Origin: Phellopilus nigrolimitatus
Lineage: Eukaryota > Basidiomycota > Agaricomycetes > Hymenochaetales > Hymenochaetaceae
Assembly (NCBI GenBank): GCA_021029095.1
Contig: JAJOHG010000009.1
Location: 558,001 to 622,000 of the forward strand
DNA length: 64,000 nucleotides
Direction of reading: 5' to 3'
Shown: positions 21,043 through 33,263 of the stretch, piece by piece
How positions within the stretch are numbered: the stretch's first letter is position 1
Layout: each line of letters opens with the position of its first letter
Made by a program: the position numbers and the translations under genes
Notes under the pieces: generated by a model
The model's database searches: none
Told to the model about the DNA's origin: nothing
What the model saw: the letters and a program-made list of their open reading frames with translations, nothing else

Positions 21043-23461
21043 TCAACGTTTATTGTTGACAAGTGTCACCTTCAACGGAAGCTGTGGAGACTTATTCTCC
21101 GAGTTCCTCACGACGGGCGAATGTAAAGTGCCCATCTCCCAGTTGATGTCCGGCCCGGGGGCGAAAATAAAGTTCTCAAGCAGCACGGATAGGACCAGTT
21201 CTATGAGAAATTGCGATTGACAATCGTATATCGGCGTGAAGGAGATGAATAACTCACTCAGCTCCATCTCAGAGAATTTAAACCCGCTACGACAAAATCA
21301 CAGTTAGTCCATAAAAATAAACTTGCAGAATTATGTTTGCATACATGCATGCTCTCCCGCCTCCCAGGAACGTCATCCTATCCAATAATACAAGATTATT
21401 TTGAGTGGGACAACTTCCAAAATGCGCAAATTACGGAGTCATACGCACATTTGCGAATATACGCCCGGGAGGTGCGCCAAGGCAACGCTTCCCGGTAACG
21501 GCTGGAGCCAACGCTCCGGTTTCCACTCGTTCGCATCGTCGCCCCAGATCGCTTTGCTCCGGTTTGCGCCCAAGATCGAGACAATGACAGTGGTGTTCTT
21601 CTTGAGCGGGATTTCCTTAATCTCCGGCTTCCCATCGCCTGGTTGGAGGGGAAAGGCGAGCGGAACCACGACATCTCTCTTTGTTCTTTAAAGCCATGTT
21701 AGTTTTGTAGATAGGGAGTTAACCGAAAGCGTAGGAACATACATGCGGTCGACGACCGGCACAGGCGGGAAGACGCGCAGCGTCTCGCGGCACACGGCGT
21801 CGAGATACGGCAGGCCCATAAGAGTATCATAGTCGAGATCGGTACCGCCGTGCTCTTTGCGCGCCGCGGTCACCTCCTCTCGCAACCGTGACTGCACGTC
21901 AGGCCACTGAGACAGGACGTCGAGCGTGCGGCTTATCGCGCTTGTCGTCGTGTCATGCCCAGCGAAAATGAACGTGCTGAATTAACAACGCAAATTCGGG
22001 ATGAATTCTGTGCTAGGAGAGAGGAGGGTAGTAAAAGACAGAGCGCACCTCATATGTGCAAGAAGCTCGGACTCGGGCAAGCTGCCTCCATTGGTTCCAT
22101 CGGTCGCTTTGACTGGTAATTTTCTCTTTCAGACGAAGTGGATCCCAATAACTTTAAGTAGGGAAGATGCGTACGAAGCACACTCATGATATCCTTCCCC
22201 CTACCAACTTCCTTCAGCATTACTTCGTCACCCTTTGCGAGTGCCTGCCGCTTTCCATGGAGGATGCCGCGCGAGCATTGTTCGATCAAGTCCGAGAACT
22301 CCGTGAGCTCTCTGATTGGGCGGAACAATGGAATGTGGTTTAGCACATCCAGTGCATGACGACGAAACTCTGGCGAGCCGAGCTTGACAAACCAAGGTAG
22401 GAACGTGCGCACAAAGCTAATGCGAAAGAGAGTATGGCTGCGCGCGCGTTTTGAGAGTAAAGGGGAAAAGATTAACGAATCAGATACACAATGCGAGAAA
22501 AAAGAGACGTACAGCATGCTCTTCAACGCTTCACTGTACGTATTAGTCTCTCGTTCGTCGAGCGCGTCGAATGAGTAGCCAAGCCCGCCCTGACCAATGT
22601 ATTCGAGCGCTGCACGAGACACCCAGGCCATGACATCAATGTGTTCCTTCCCTTTGGAAACTTCACGCTCAAGCACAGTATGCAACTACGCACGATGTGA
22701 GATGGACGCATTAATTAGTGAGTGCCAGGTTCAAACTCCCAAGGATAATGGAAATCGAGCACCTTGTGAGTGATGGGATGGAAGACTGGAAGAAGTTCGC
22801 GCATGTGTTTCAGGGAGAATACGGGGTTGAGCATCTTGCGCTGTTTCTTATGCTCGTCACCTATGAAGCGGGATGGGTTGTTGTTTGCACTAATCCGTTG
22901 CATCACGGAGAGCCACACTCACCAAGGGTTGACAAAAGGCTCTTCCCGAAAAGCATTCTGAAAGACCTGAACAGCAGTTTTTCATGAGACTGCGTTCGAA
23001 AGATAAGTAATGCCTTGACTCGCATCAAAAAGGGATCCGTTTCTTCGAAGACGTACTGGTCCTTGACGAGTATGTGGTGCAGCGCGAGCGGGTCAGAAAC
23101 GTAGAGTTGTTCATCCTATACACAGTTGAACTCAGAATTCAGAATTCGCGGCGAAATGCCTCGACTCACTCCCAACATCATGTCCACTCGAACGGCGCCG
23201 CCATAATCCTCATACAGCTTGCGATGGAATTCCCAGCCATTGCTGTTATAAACTTCATTGAAGTTACCTGCTCGAATACCGTGTAAATAGGCTAGTCTAG
23301 CACTTGAACACGAAATGCGCACCCTTCAGCCAAGATACTTTGGATGGGCCGGGGACGTTCGATAACGGAGTCTTGACGAAGAGGAATTTTAGGATGCGCC
23401 AAAGTCCGTATGTGCCTAAGACGACGGCGAGTAATTGAGCAGCAGATTCGGAGAGAAGCAT
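21043..23461 (-). CDS. Cytochrome P450 monooxygenase (first of two)
   Basis: Membrane-anchored haem-thiolate monooxygenase of the ER. The ATG at 23461 opens an N-terminal hydrophobic anchor (MLLSESAAQLLAVVLGTYGL) followed by the proline-rich hinge LSNVPGPS. In order: C-helix region GDEHKKQRKMLNPVF, I-helix FIFAGHDTT, K-helix ExxR in CRETLRVFPP, PERW in NEWKPERW, and haem loop FLGGGRACIG with the Cys ligand, the last split by an intron. The C-terminus PLKVTLVNNKR ends at 21043. There are many short introns. Substrate and CYP family cannot be assigned by eye; basidiomycete P450s act on xenobiotics, terpenoids or fatty acids. It has no close similarity to the second P450 in the window. Confidence 0.92.
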
Positions 23462-24560
23462 GGCTGTACTTGAGACTCAAATACTAGCACAAATTGGAAG
23501 TGACGAGACATAGTGTATTAATATACTCTTCTCCCGTTGTTGTTGACCAGAGCGTTATGGACAGTGTCCGTCCGTCGGTCTGTGAGAAGGAAAAAAAGGC
23601 CCGCTCTGTCAGCTCATATTATTCGCTGTGTCCTGTAGGAGCAACGAAGCGTACTCGATAGCAAAGAAGGGTGAAGAATCGCTATGTCCGTTTCGCGGCG
23701 AAGTACTTCCTGTACAGAGAACAAATCAGATAGGCAGTCTTAACATTCCTCAGCTTAAGACCATCTGCCTTTTCCTTTTACCCGGAGAACCAGGCGAAGA
23801 CAGTAAAGAATATTGGAGTGACCAAAGATTTGCTCCGCAGTACTGAACATCGCCAGTGCGGTATGGTATGCCTATTTGTCTGAGGCTTGTCCTGAGCGCA
23901 GATGATTCAAATACCTGAACACACTGATTTTAATTAGTACACAACTTGGAACAATTGGTATTTCCTGAGCATTACCAGGTCGACGTAGACCACCTTTTTT
24001 TGCTTTTTCCTTCCCTGCGGTCACAGATAGCCCTGAGTGTGCCCTTTTAGGATATATCGTCCCACCATGAATGAGAACATCGAATTGTGTCCGTAAAACA
24101 CGACTTCATGTCGACGTTCGATATCGCCTTCGCCTGGTTCTTCTTGTCTTGGCTCCTGGCAAAAGTCGCCGCTGCTTCGACGGAAAGAGGGTTATTTGCG
24201 CGGCATGGATAGCGGAGCAAGAATTCTATTGGAAGAAGCACATTAAGCTCAGAAACGGACAGAAACGGACGTCGCGCTCTGAACGAGCCCATTGAGGTCG
24301 GAGATACATTGTGAATGCGAAGCGAGCTGTCCCTCTGTCGTAAAATTGTCAGAAATCCCGATAATTTGGAGGGACCACTGGCACGACAATGTGGCGGCAG
24401 TCCGAAAGATATTCTACATGGACAAAGAATGCCAAAGAGCAATGTCAAGACAGCGACAATGGAACAGGATTCAGAAGATAGCGCTTGATATACTTACATG
24501 TATCTCACTTACCAAAAGTTTATGGAACCCAATAAGTAATATATTTGCTTTCCCTCGGTT

Positions 24561-24699
24561 ATTCGTCCTCCGAATTGGTACAACTTAGCCACGTTTTAAT
24601 AATGACCGTTGAATCTTTTTCTACACAGGCAATCGAAAGTTGGCGTAACCTTCGCTGTTCCGTATCTCCCAGCTTTTTCTCTTCGATTGTTTTCCACTG
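24561..24699 (+). repeat. Dispersed repeat, copy 1
   Basis: Diverged match, same orientation, to 63876-64000: shared blocks include TTCGCTGTTCC, then TTCTCTTCGATTG, and a common start (ATTCGTCCTCC against ACTCGTCCTTC, then TACAACT). The second copy runs off the window. Confidence 0.6.
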
Positions 24700-25058
24700 A
24701 CTCGTACGGAAAATAGGTCTCAGCTGAATAGTATACGCCACAAAGGCTCAAGAACAGATCGAAGCATTATTGGTTCGGTTGGACCAGTTCCGGAGATGAC
24801 AAACTACGAAGCCACGTATGCGCACCGAATGCAAATCGGGCTTCTGGAATTTGTGCTGCCGGATGGTGAGGTCCTTGAGGTAGATTTCACCTTGCCTTAT
24901 GCGCTAACCATATCGGGTGGATGGCCTCACGTTCCCAATGCGGTTGCTATGTCACACCGTCAGATTTTCCCCGCAAAAAGTTGTGACTGATCTGTGACTA
25001 AGCATTTGATGGAACTTTCTGATTGGACAAAATATAGTAGCTCGCGACGGTGATGTGA

Positions 25059-25125
25059 TTAAGGTGACCACCTTAACGATTAAGGTGCTTACAAATCCAC
25101 CTTAAGGTCACCTTGGTCGTTCACC
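25059..25125. repeat. TTAAGGTG/CACCTTAA palindrome cluster
   Basis: Perfect palindromic pair TTAAGGTG-AC-CACCTTAA at 25059-25076, followed by further AAGGTG and CACCTT copies in both orientations within 50 bp. The related palindrome CACCTTAAGGTG occurs at 63802-63813. Confidence 0.6.
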
Positions 25126-25418
25126 TCACCTTCCGGCTGCTCTATCTGGAATCAGCACCCCCTCATGGAAGCAACGAGTCCGGACAGAAACTTAAAATTT
25201 ACGAGTGTCGACTGGAAGCTGCTGGAAAGCGCTGGAACGGAGGTACGTACACTTTGCCGGATAGCAAGCAGTAGAAGTAGAATTTAGAAAGGCAAAAGAA
25301 ATCCTTATGGGGCTCCTTTCAGTAGATAAGCTCTGATAAATTCCAGTCATGGGTAGTAAATTCGTCGACACGGTACCGAGAAAAACGAGGCGGGAGGTAT
25401 AGAAGGCTGCGCGAGCAG

Positions 25419-26279
25419 TAGGGTCATTCAAAGTTGGAACGGAACGACGTTCCACTCCTGTCGGCTGCCCAGAAAGGTAAAACTTACTTCAGCTTATATC
25501 CCTGAGTCACAGGCCGTCACGCACCTGCTTCCCGCGCTCTGGCGGCGTCGATCACGCATATATGCTGCATATGTTCTGCTTTTCGACTCTCTTCGGCATT
25601 TATCTAAGCTCGTTATGATTCTGAAAACATTTCCAGCATCTTCACATACATCTAGGGGGCTTCTGACCTTTGAAATATATTGTCTGTCAATTTTCAAGTG
25701 ACCTCCTCTTGCAGAATAGATTTTCCCTTTCCAGAGAATAATAATTTTTTCTCAAAGATACTTATGACACCCTAAATAACCTCTCTATAAAGCTATCATT
25801 GACCTGATTCTGCCTTCATTGTGCTTACAGTAACCAGTCAAAAGATAGCCTTGAGGTTTCTTGACAAAAAGAGAAAGCCTACCAAATCTTCAGACAAAAT
25901 TCTCTAGACAAGGGACTAAGCTGAAACTTGCAGATGACTACCATCCAGAATTGTCTCTGCTATGGTCAAAAAGGAACAAGGGACAAGACACCAATTTTCA
26001 AGACAAACAACCATCATATTTGGATTTGGCCTCATTGCAATGTAGCCATTTTTTTAAAATATTTTTAGGGAGTCATTATACACATATTACATCTCAAGAT
26101 TATATTAAGAACTTCTCAGAACTACAGCGAGGGATTGAGGCCGGGCTCTTGAAGAGTTTGAATTTTGCAGAGGCAGGTAAGTGATGTAACGCTGCTTGCA
26201 CTGCGCTGAAGTAATCCCTTCCTTTCTGGGCAGCCGACAGGAGTGGAACGTCGTTCCGTTCCAACTTTGAATGACCCTA
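25419..26279. mobile_element. Non-autonomous TIR DNA transposon with TA target duplication
   Basis: A 57-bp stretch at 25421-25477, starting GGGTCATTCAAAGTTGG, is repeated as its exact reverse complement at 26221-26277. Similarity continues imperfectly inwards to a shared TTACTTCAGC. Both ends are flanked by TA (25419-25420 and 26278-26279), the target site of Tc1/mariner-like elements. The element is 857 bp and AT-rich inside. It carries only a 107-codon frame (25861-26184, no ATG start) without a recognisable transposase motif. The near-perfect terminal repeats suggest fairly recent activity. Confidence 0.85.
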
Positions 26280-26417
26280 GTATATATTATATCATATATG
26301 TAGTGTATAAGATTCCCACGAATATAAAGTTGTGTACTCTACTGAATGAAGTAAAGCTGCTTTTCGACCACAACGAACTCCAGCATTGACACTTCCACAT
26401 ACAAGGGGACGAGCGCA

Positions 26418-28791
26418 ATGAGCCCTCGTGAGCACGAACCGGATGTAGCATCTGCACCAGCGTTGATGCGAACAATCAAAGACCCAATCCATGATTTCAG
26501 TACGTCGCGTCTTGTGGATTCATCGACCTTGAATTAACTGCCATTTATGCGCAATTTCGTTTAGTTACATTCTCTCCGTTGATTTGGACGTTCATCGACA
26601 CGTAAGTGCGAAGGCCTGTTCTAAACCTTGCATTGGAGTCGTCCAGTGAAAGTGCGCCGCTTACGCTTTGACGTCAGGCGCCAGTTCCAGCGGCTGCGTG
26701 CGATCAAGCAGCTCGGCGTATCGTATTATGTCTGGGCTGGAGCGTCGCATAATCGCTTTGAACACTGCATAGGTACAGTTTCTTTCTCTAAGCTCGAGGG
26801 TTTCTGACTGACGCGCTTTAGGGGTCGCTCATCTGGCGGGCATGCTCGTCGAGCGTCTGAAAACGATGCAGCCCGAACTCGGGATTACTGAACGCGACGT
26901 CCGCTGCGTGCAACTTGCGGGCCTTTGCCACGACCTTGGGCACGGGCCTTGGAGTCATGTGTGGGACGGCCACTTCATACCTGCAGTCTTGTGCGTGGCG
27001 AGCTTCTTCGCCTTCACATAGCCCTTCACGCTAAATTTACTGCAGACCTGGTTATAAGTGGACCCACGAGGAAGCGTCTGAGATGATGTTCGATGATCTC
27101 GTCGAAAAGAATGGGATTCAAATTGAGCAGGATGACATGAACTTTGTTAAGGACCTCATCAGAGGCAGAGTACGCCACTCGGCGAAAAAGTGAGCTGATC
27201 TTGCCTATTCACTTCCTTGCTAAAGCTAAACGAAGGATAGAAATCCTCCAGAAAAGAAATTCCTTTTCGACATTGTCAACAACGAACGTAATGGGATTGA
27301 CATCGACAAGTGCGTGGATATTCCCAATCTAATTGTATCGCTGACTCGCCACAGGTTCGACTACATCGCTCGAGATGTGCGCGCGATCGGAGACCACAAC
27401 AATTTCTCGGCGCGGCGACTGATTGATTCTGCGCGCGTGATCGGCGACGAGATCTGCTACCACATCAAGGACGCCAATTCGGTATATGAATTGTGCACAC
27501 TGCGCTTCAGCAACCATAAGCGGATTTACAGTCACAAGACCGCTCGCGCGATCGAGTACATGATCGTCGACGCACTGAAGGCGGCAGAACCTACGATGGC
27601 CATCGCGAAACAAATTCTAGATCCTCGTAAGTATGTCTACCTCACAGACAACATTATGGAGCGCATCGAGATGACCGACGACCCTGCGCTCGCCGAGAGC
27701 CGAGCGATATTCGACCGTATCCGTGTGCGTGACTTATACCGATGTGTTGACTGGAAGACGTTCCCTTGGCATCTCGGCGCCAGTCTTCGCGAAACCATCA
27801 CGCCGGAACGCATCGTCAGTGCCGCGAAGACCCTTCTTGCGGAAGCGAGAACTAAACCGGATGAACCAAGCGAAGAAGTTGTCGCTAGTCTTACTTCAGA
27901 CCATGTGGTAGTCGATACCTCTACTTTGCACCATGGAAAGAAAGAGAAGAACCCCATTGATTTCGTGCGTTTCTATGGAAAACATAATGTCAACGGTCTG
28001 TCGTTGTTTTTGCTCTTATTGATGTTCTCTTACTCTCTTGAATCAAAAATGGGAATCGAAAGTGTCTTTCAAAGCCGAATCGGGGGAACTCTCCACTCTC
28101 GTGCCAGCTTGCTTTGCCGAGATCCAGTTGAGGATTTACACTAAAGACTCCCGGTAAGTACTGAGCGTAACTTGTCATGGGTCTATGTCTTATATGTTTT
28201 ACCAGCTACTATGGCCTCATACAAGCAGGCTACCGCGCAGTGTTGCAGACGCTCTCGATGGATGATCTCGTCGCCTCCGACGAATCACACTTGACCGACT
28301 CGCCGTCGCCGCCCATCACCGAAGCGCCCTCCACACCTCGCGCGCCCGTTTCACAACCAGGCTCGCGCAATGTAAGCCATTCAGGCAACTCGGCTTCAGG
28401 TGCTCCAGGCAGCGTGAAGACGCCGTTCGCGAACAACAAATTCACCTTGGTCGGCCACTCCTTCGTTCCGCCGTCCCCGACGCAGAGCCTTCGCCGCCGG
28501 CCGGCGCGCTCGGGTACTATCACCGCGCAGGATAGCCTGTCGTCGGTGAGCACGTTGCCGGATGTGCTTGTCCACGAAGAGGCCGGGCCGGACCGGAGGC
28601 GCGACAGGACGCCTGAGCGTGAGGTGACAGACGCGGAGGAGCGTGCGGTGTTCCTCACTCCGAAACGTCCCCCGAGGCTAGAGCCGTCGCCCAATATCCC
28701 TCGTACGCGCAGTGGAAGGCGTAAAAGGGATATTGATGAGAGTGGACAAAATGAGCCTGACGGCATCTCTGGCAAGAAACGGCGCTCCTAA
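26418..28791 (+). CDS. SAMHD1-like dNTP triphosphohydrolase (HD domain)
   Basis: Probably hydrolyses dNTPs to nucleoside and triphosphate, limiting nucleotide pools. Exons 26418-26499, 26565-26601, 26678-26772, 26822-26990, 27046-27169, 27236-27309, 27355-27995, 28063-28153 and 28206-28791 join in frame to 632 residues. The metal-binding HD site is complete: [25 protein letters not shown], and a later Asp in IDIDKFDYIARD. Family blocks [13 protein letters not shown] and [22 protein letters not shown] follow. Unlike animal SAMHD1 there is no N-terminal SAM domain; the protein starts about 20 residues before the HD region. The last 150 residues are Ser/Pro/Arg-rich, probably disordered, and end with the basic KKRRS. 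It converges on RFC1. Confidence 0.9.
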
Positions 28792-29327
28792 GGAATTTTT
28801 CTAGATCCTCGCTGGACCTGGATCATCTCGCTATATTTTCTCTTTACCACTATGCATCTTGCCTTCATTTAGACTTTTTCCCCATATATCTCCTCTTGCT
28901 CTGGTGTATCAACATATGAACCCCGCCATCCGCATTTCTACTTGCACTATCAATTTCGCGTGCTCGTCATATATAATATTTCTTTCGTCTCGTGTCCATG
29001 CTTTCATTTCCTGTAGCATTACCATCTCAATTTCAGCCTGCAGGACTCTTATCATACACATAAAGCCTTTTTCTTTTTTTCCGTAGACACTTAAACTATC
29101 ATTCTGAGAATTGCTACTCTTTTACAGCTTCGGATAATTTCATAAGTAGTACGTAGTTACACCGCGGAAGGAAGAGGTCAAGGATAAGGAATAGTATTTA
29201 TCCTGCATAAAAAACAAATACACATGAGTGAATTGATTGTTTAGCACTACGAGCACGAGCCAGAAGACAACGAAATATAATTGCAAGTAAGATACGAAAA
29301 CCAAAACAGGTATCCAGTCTAAACGTT
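28792..29327. other. Intergenic between convergent genes
   Basis: T-rich spacer with the 3' ends of the SAMHD1-like gene and RFC1. No gene seen. Confidence 0.5.
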
Positions 29328-32300
29328 CTACTTCTTAGTTTTGCCTTTTCCCTTGACTGCGCTCTTCCCTTTACCCTTACCCCCAGCCTTGATAAAGCTG
29401 TCTTTCGAGACATCTTCATCGGCTTCTTCGTCCTTGGGGTCCGGCTCTTCGTCGACGTCCTCGTCAAGCTAAATAAGAGAGTAATAGTCAAAGTACTGCA
29501 TTAGGAGGGGAAAAAAGGTTTAGATAGGCTTACATCGAAAGCCTCTTCGAGATCAGGAGCAGGTCCGCCTGCGAGCTTTTTGGGCACCTTTCCAAATTCC
29601 TGGGCTTTGTGAAAGGGTACAGGATGCTCGCCTGTGTTGTACCTAGATTTAAAGCAAGATCGGATTAAAGATTGAACTGCGTGATTTATCCGACATAAAT
29701 ATTACACACTTTCGAGTTAGGTGAGTCTTTGTGGCAGTGGATATCTTCTTGAGGACAACATCGTCCTTGTTCTGGTCCAGCCCAAGCTCGATGATGGTGT
29801 TCCAATCCTCCTTCGAGAGATAGTAGTCGTCCATCGTCTCGATGACCTCTTCCACGGCGCTCTGAATTACATGGTTAGGAGACCATTTCCTTCCACTGTC
29901 AAGGAATTCATGAACATACCGAACCGACATCAATGAGTGGCTTGACAATGCGAGGGTGTAGTGAAGGAATATAATGCTGGCGAATTTCTGGCTTGTCTCC
30001 AGATACCTTCAGACGCATGCGAATCTGAACGTCGCCGAGTTGCCTCGTGAGTTTGTTCTGCTTTGAGTTTTGTCCAAGCCATCTGAGATGCCGAAAACTG
30101 TCAGTATACTCGACAATGATTGCACGACATAAGCGAGCCGCACTGAGGGAAAGACATAGCCATTGGCCCTCCATAGCCCGCTCCATTTCCGTAGAGGAAG
30201 GATGCCGGTCGCACGGTGGACGTTACAGCGTGAAGTGGCATCAACGACCAATGCTGTTCAGACCTAAGAAGTTATGGAACTGATTAGCGAGCAAGTTCTT
30301 AGCCTAAGAGGTCTTTACAAACCCATGAATAAGCGAGTCGACGAGATCCCCGTCTGAGATCGACGACGCAGCCCTATCCATGAGCTTCAAGTGCTGGAGC
30401 GTCTTTTCTGGCCCACTCGCGTTCCGAGTTTTCGCGGGCTCGGTCTTCAGGTAGTTTTCCTATATTGCCTACGAATTCGAGCTGCCACTTTTCTACAAAA
30501 ATTGAAACCGAAGTACCTGGATGAAGAGGGGGATGAACGAGTGGTCGTGGAAGTACAACTCCATCTTATCGCCCAATGTCTCCCGCGCAGTAGGTGAGAA
30601 AAGATAAGGACCGAGCATCTTGTTGATTACGTTAAACGGCGTCATGATCGAGTACTTCTCGTTCAACTTCGCTCTGCAGGGAATAAAGCGTGTACATCAA
30701 TATGCAAACAAGAGAACAAAGAAAAGATTTCCACGTACAAATTCTTCCCCTCATCGAAATCCATAGTGGTGCTCGACAGTTTCCATGTCGAAAGCATGTT
30801 GAGCACCTGTCGTATGTCTGACTGTGCACCAAGGACAAGTTGGTCTACGACGTTAGCAGGGATCTTCATTTTTTCCCTACATGACACTTAGCGTAGTACG
30901 AGAAGAGCAAGACGGCAATATCTCACTTGAATGCAATTGTCATAATGCGAGACCGAATCGAAGTAGCCTCAGGTCTATAGGAGGTTATGAAAGAAGTTCT
31001 GAGTATTGTAAATTAAACCGCGTACGTACTTTCTGAACGATAAGTTGAATGTCGTGTGCACTAGAGGCTTCAATTTCTGGGCATTTCTGTCATTTGCGAT
31101 ACATATGATCGGAATCTAGATGTAACCCCTATCCGGTAAGCAGGGCAAAGCTGGACGAGGATCAGCACTTACCTTAGCTTTTTTAATCAATGCGTTCAGC
31201 GCACCGACGCCACCGCGATCGCCTGCAGACATGCCATCGACCTCGTCCATGATCAAGCAGCTCTTGTCGGTTATTTCAATGCCCGCCGCATTGGTAGACT
31301 TTTTAATATGAATGAGCACAAGGGAAAGAGATGAAGTAACGCATGTCTGACCTTCCCACCGCCCATCCAACCGTCGAGGGATGTATTAGTGATGTTCGTG
31401 CTATTCTGTAGCACGAGCATATTAATGGCTGTTATTGTGAAAACAAGGATGATGGAAACACTAACCTCCACGAGTTTCTTACTACGTGCGTCACTAGCGT
31501 TGAGCTCAATGGGTGTGAACCCCTCGAGCTTTGCGCATAAGTGAGCACTTGTCGTTTTTCCGATTCCAGGCGGGCCCGTGATCAACACAGCACGGTAGAT
31601 ATTCATGCCATTCTTGCCCGGCTTCCTAAAGTCCGACTTGACGCTCGCTGACCTGTGGATATAATTAGTATTCTAATTGGAAAAGAAGATCGCAGCAGGC
31701 GTACCAATCATGGAGCCATCCTTGCAGTTTCTCAACCTGCCCCTTGTTCCCGCATATCTCTTTGAGCGTCTGTGGTGCATAGCGCGTTGTCCACAATTGC
31801 GATTGCATGTCTGGTAAAGATTTTACGCTGCCCGAGGCGCTGGGCCCCGCCTTCGCCTTCGCAGCCGCCTTAGCTCTTTTTTTCTCTGCTTCAAGCTCCG
31901 TGCGCTCCATATCCTCAGCGGCCTTGCGGATATTCTCTTCCTCCTTTGCCATCTTGGCCTTGGTTTTCGCATCAACAGCACCCGACTTACGCGTCGCAAT
32001 GAGATTTAGGAACGCATCCTCATCGAGCGTCTTGAGTCCATGCTTCCTGATAGCTGCCAGCTTAGAGGGACCCGCATTGTCGCCGAGCACAACAAAGTTG
32101 GTGACACCCGAAGGCTGACCGACGACGCGTCCACCAAAGCGCTTCGCGAGGTCGACGGCCTCCTCCCGAGAGAAGCTGGAGAGTTCACCAGTAAAAACAA
32201 AGGCCAGTCCCGCAAGGCAGTTGGGCGCACCATCCGGGATGGACTTGGAGCCGGGTGCGGAAGGGCCTGAGAGCTTCGCGGCCTTCGACGCAGCCCAGCT

Positions 32301-33092
32301 ATGAAGCGAATAAGGGATAAAGTTGAGAGACAATAGAAGAGGGTCAACTTACTTGAATTTCTTGGCTCCCTCCTGTTGCACGGGCTTTGCAGACTCCTTT
32401 GCCTTCCCTTTCCTCTTCTTCTCTGTAACATCTTCGTCCGCCAGCTCTTCCTCATAATCGTCGTCTTCTGCCTTGCGCTTCCGTGGCTTTGCTGCGCTCG
32501 GCCTCGGCTTCGCAGGAGCTTTGGCACTCGCTTTAGGAGTTGCCTTTGGGACGGGAGCCTGCTTTTTGGGAGGCACCTTCTCCTCATCTTCCTCGTCACT
32601 GGTAACGACTTTTGTTTTCGCTTTTGGTGTTGCTTTCGTGCCCATTGCGTTGCTGTTCCGGGGTGTGGCCGCCTGCTTCTTCTTGGGCGGCGATTTCTTG
32701 GTCACTTCTTCATCCTCATCACTACTGATAAAGGCGGCCTTTCGTTTCGATGAGAAATTCCTGGGCTTGATAGGGAGTTCATCCTCCTCGTCATCTTGGG
32801 TGATATGTCAGAACTACCCAGACTACCGAAAGTATGCATGACACACCAATCTCTATGACATCACTCTTGTTTGTACTTTGCGGTACAGTCTGTGAAACGC
32901 ATTGCTTCATTAAGAGGAGAAATATGAATCAGGTAACAGCCAGCATACCTTTGGAGTTGAAGAAAAGTGTTTGGATAGTTTTGAGCTGCCCGTGTTCGAC
33001 GGCGTGCCACCGCCGCCGAAAAACGTGCGTATATCCTTCCCTGGCGGCTTCGTGGTCTTCGTTGAAGACGACTGGCTTGTTGACGGTGACAT
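29328..33092 (-). CDS. RFC1: Replication factor C large subunit (RFC1)
   Basis: Largest subunit of the clamp loader that opens PCNA at primer ends in the nucleus. The ATG at 33092 gives [10 protein letters not shown] and then [11 protein letters not shown], resembling a PIP-like N-terminal segment. A long Lys/Glu-rich linker follows, then a BRCT domain ([19 protein letters not shown] to LIATRKSG, about 32210-31980). The AAA+ module has Walker A in [21 protein letters not shown], Walker B in [10 protein letters not shown] and a sensor-like [10 protein letters not shown]. Helical RFC1 C-terminal blocks ([19 protein letters not shown]) lead to the acidic/basic tail [17 protein letters not shown] and TAG at 29328-29330. 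The many short introns are by eye. Two ACGCGT boxes lie 76 and 166 bp upstream of the start. Confidence 0.95.
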
Positions 33093-33167
33093 ACCGACCA
33101 GAGAAGATTGAGTTAGGGTTTCGCTCAGATAGTGTTTCGCAAGTAGAAGTGCCAAACTCGCGTCGCG

Positions 33168-33173
33168 ACGCGT
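33168..33173. promoter_or_regulatory. MluI cell-cycle box (ACGCGT)
   Basis: Palindromic ACGCGT 76 bp upstream of the RFC1 start. In yeasts this is the MBF site of G1/S genes including replication factors; use here is inferred. Confidence 0.5.
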
Positions 33174-33257
33174 CAGTAAGCAAAACCACGCAATTATGTA
33201 ACATTACGTGGTCGTGAGAATATCTCACATTTGAAGATGCGCTGTTGTATCCTGTTT

Positions 33258-33263
33258 ACGCGT
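33258..33263. promoter_or_regulatory. MluI cell-cycle box (ACGCGT), second copy
   Basis: Second ACGCGT, 166 bp upstream of the RFC1 start; paired sites strengthen the case for MBF-type control. Confidence 0.5.

Larger units (their letters stand above)
23462..25418. other. Intergenic with repeat traces
   Basis: 2 kb without a supported gene. It holds a segment at 24561-24699 shared with the window end and a cluster of TTAAGGTG palindromes (25059-25125). A 133-codon minus-strand frame (24448-24047) has no recognisable motif. Confidence 0.5.

Noticed and set aside
22725..22745. AGGTTCAAACTCCC, T-arm-like
   Set aside because: Within the P450 gene, near an intron; no A box or tRNA fold nearby.
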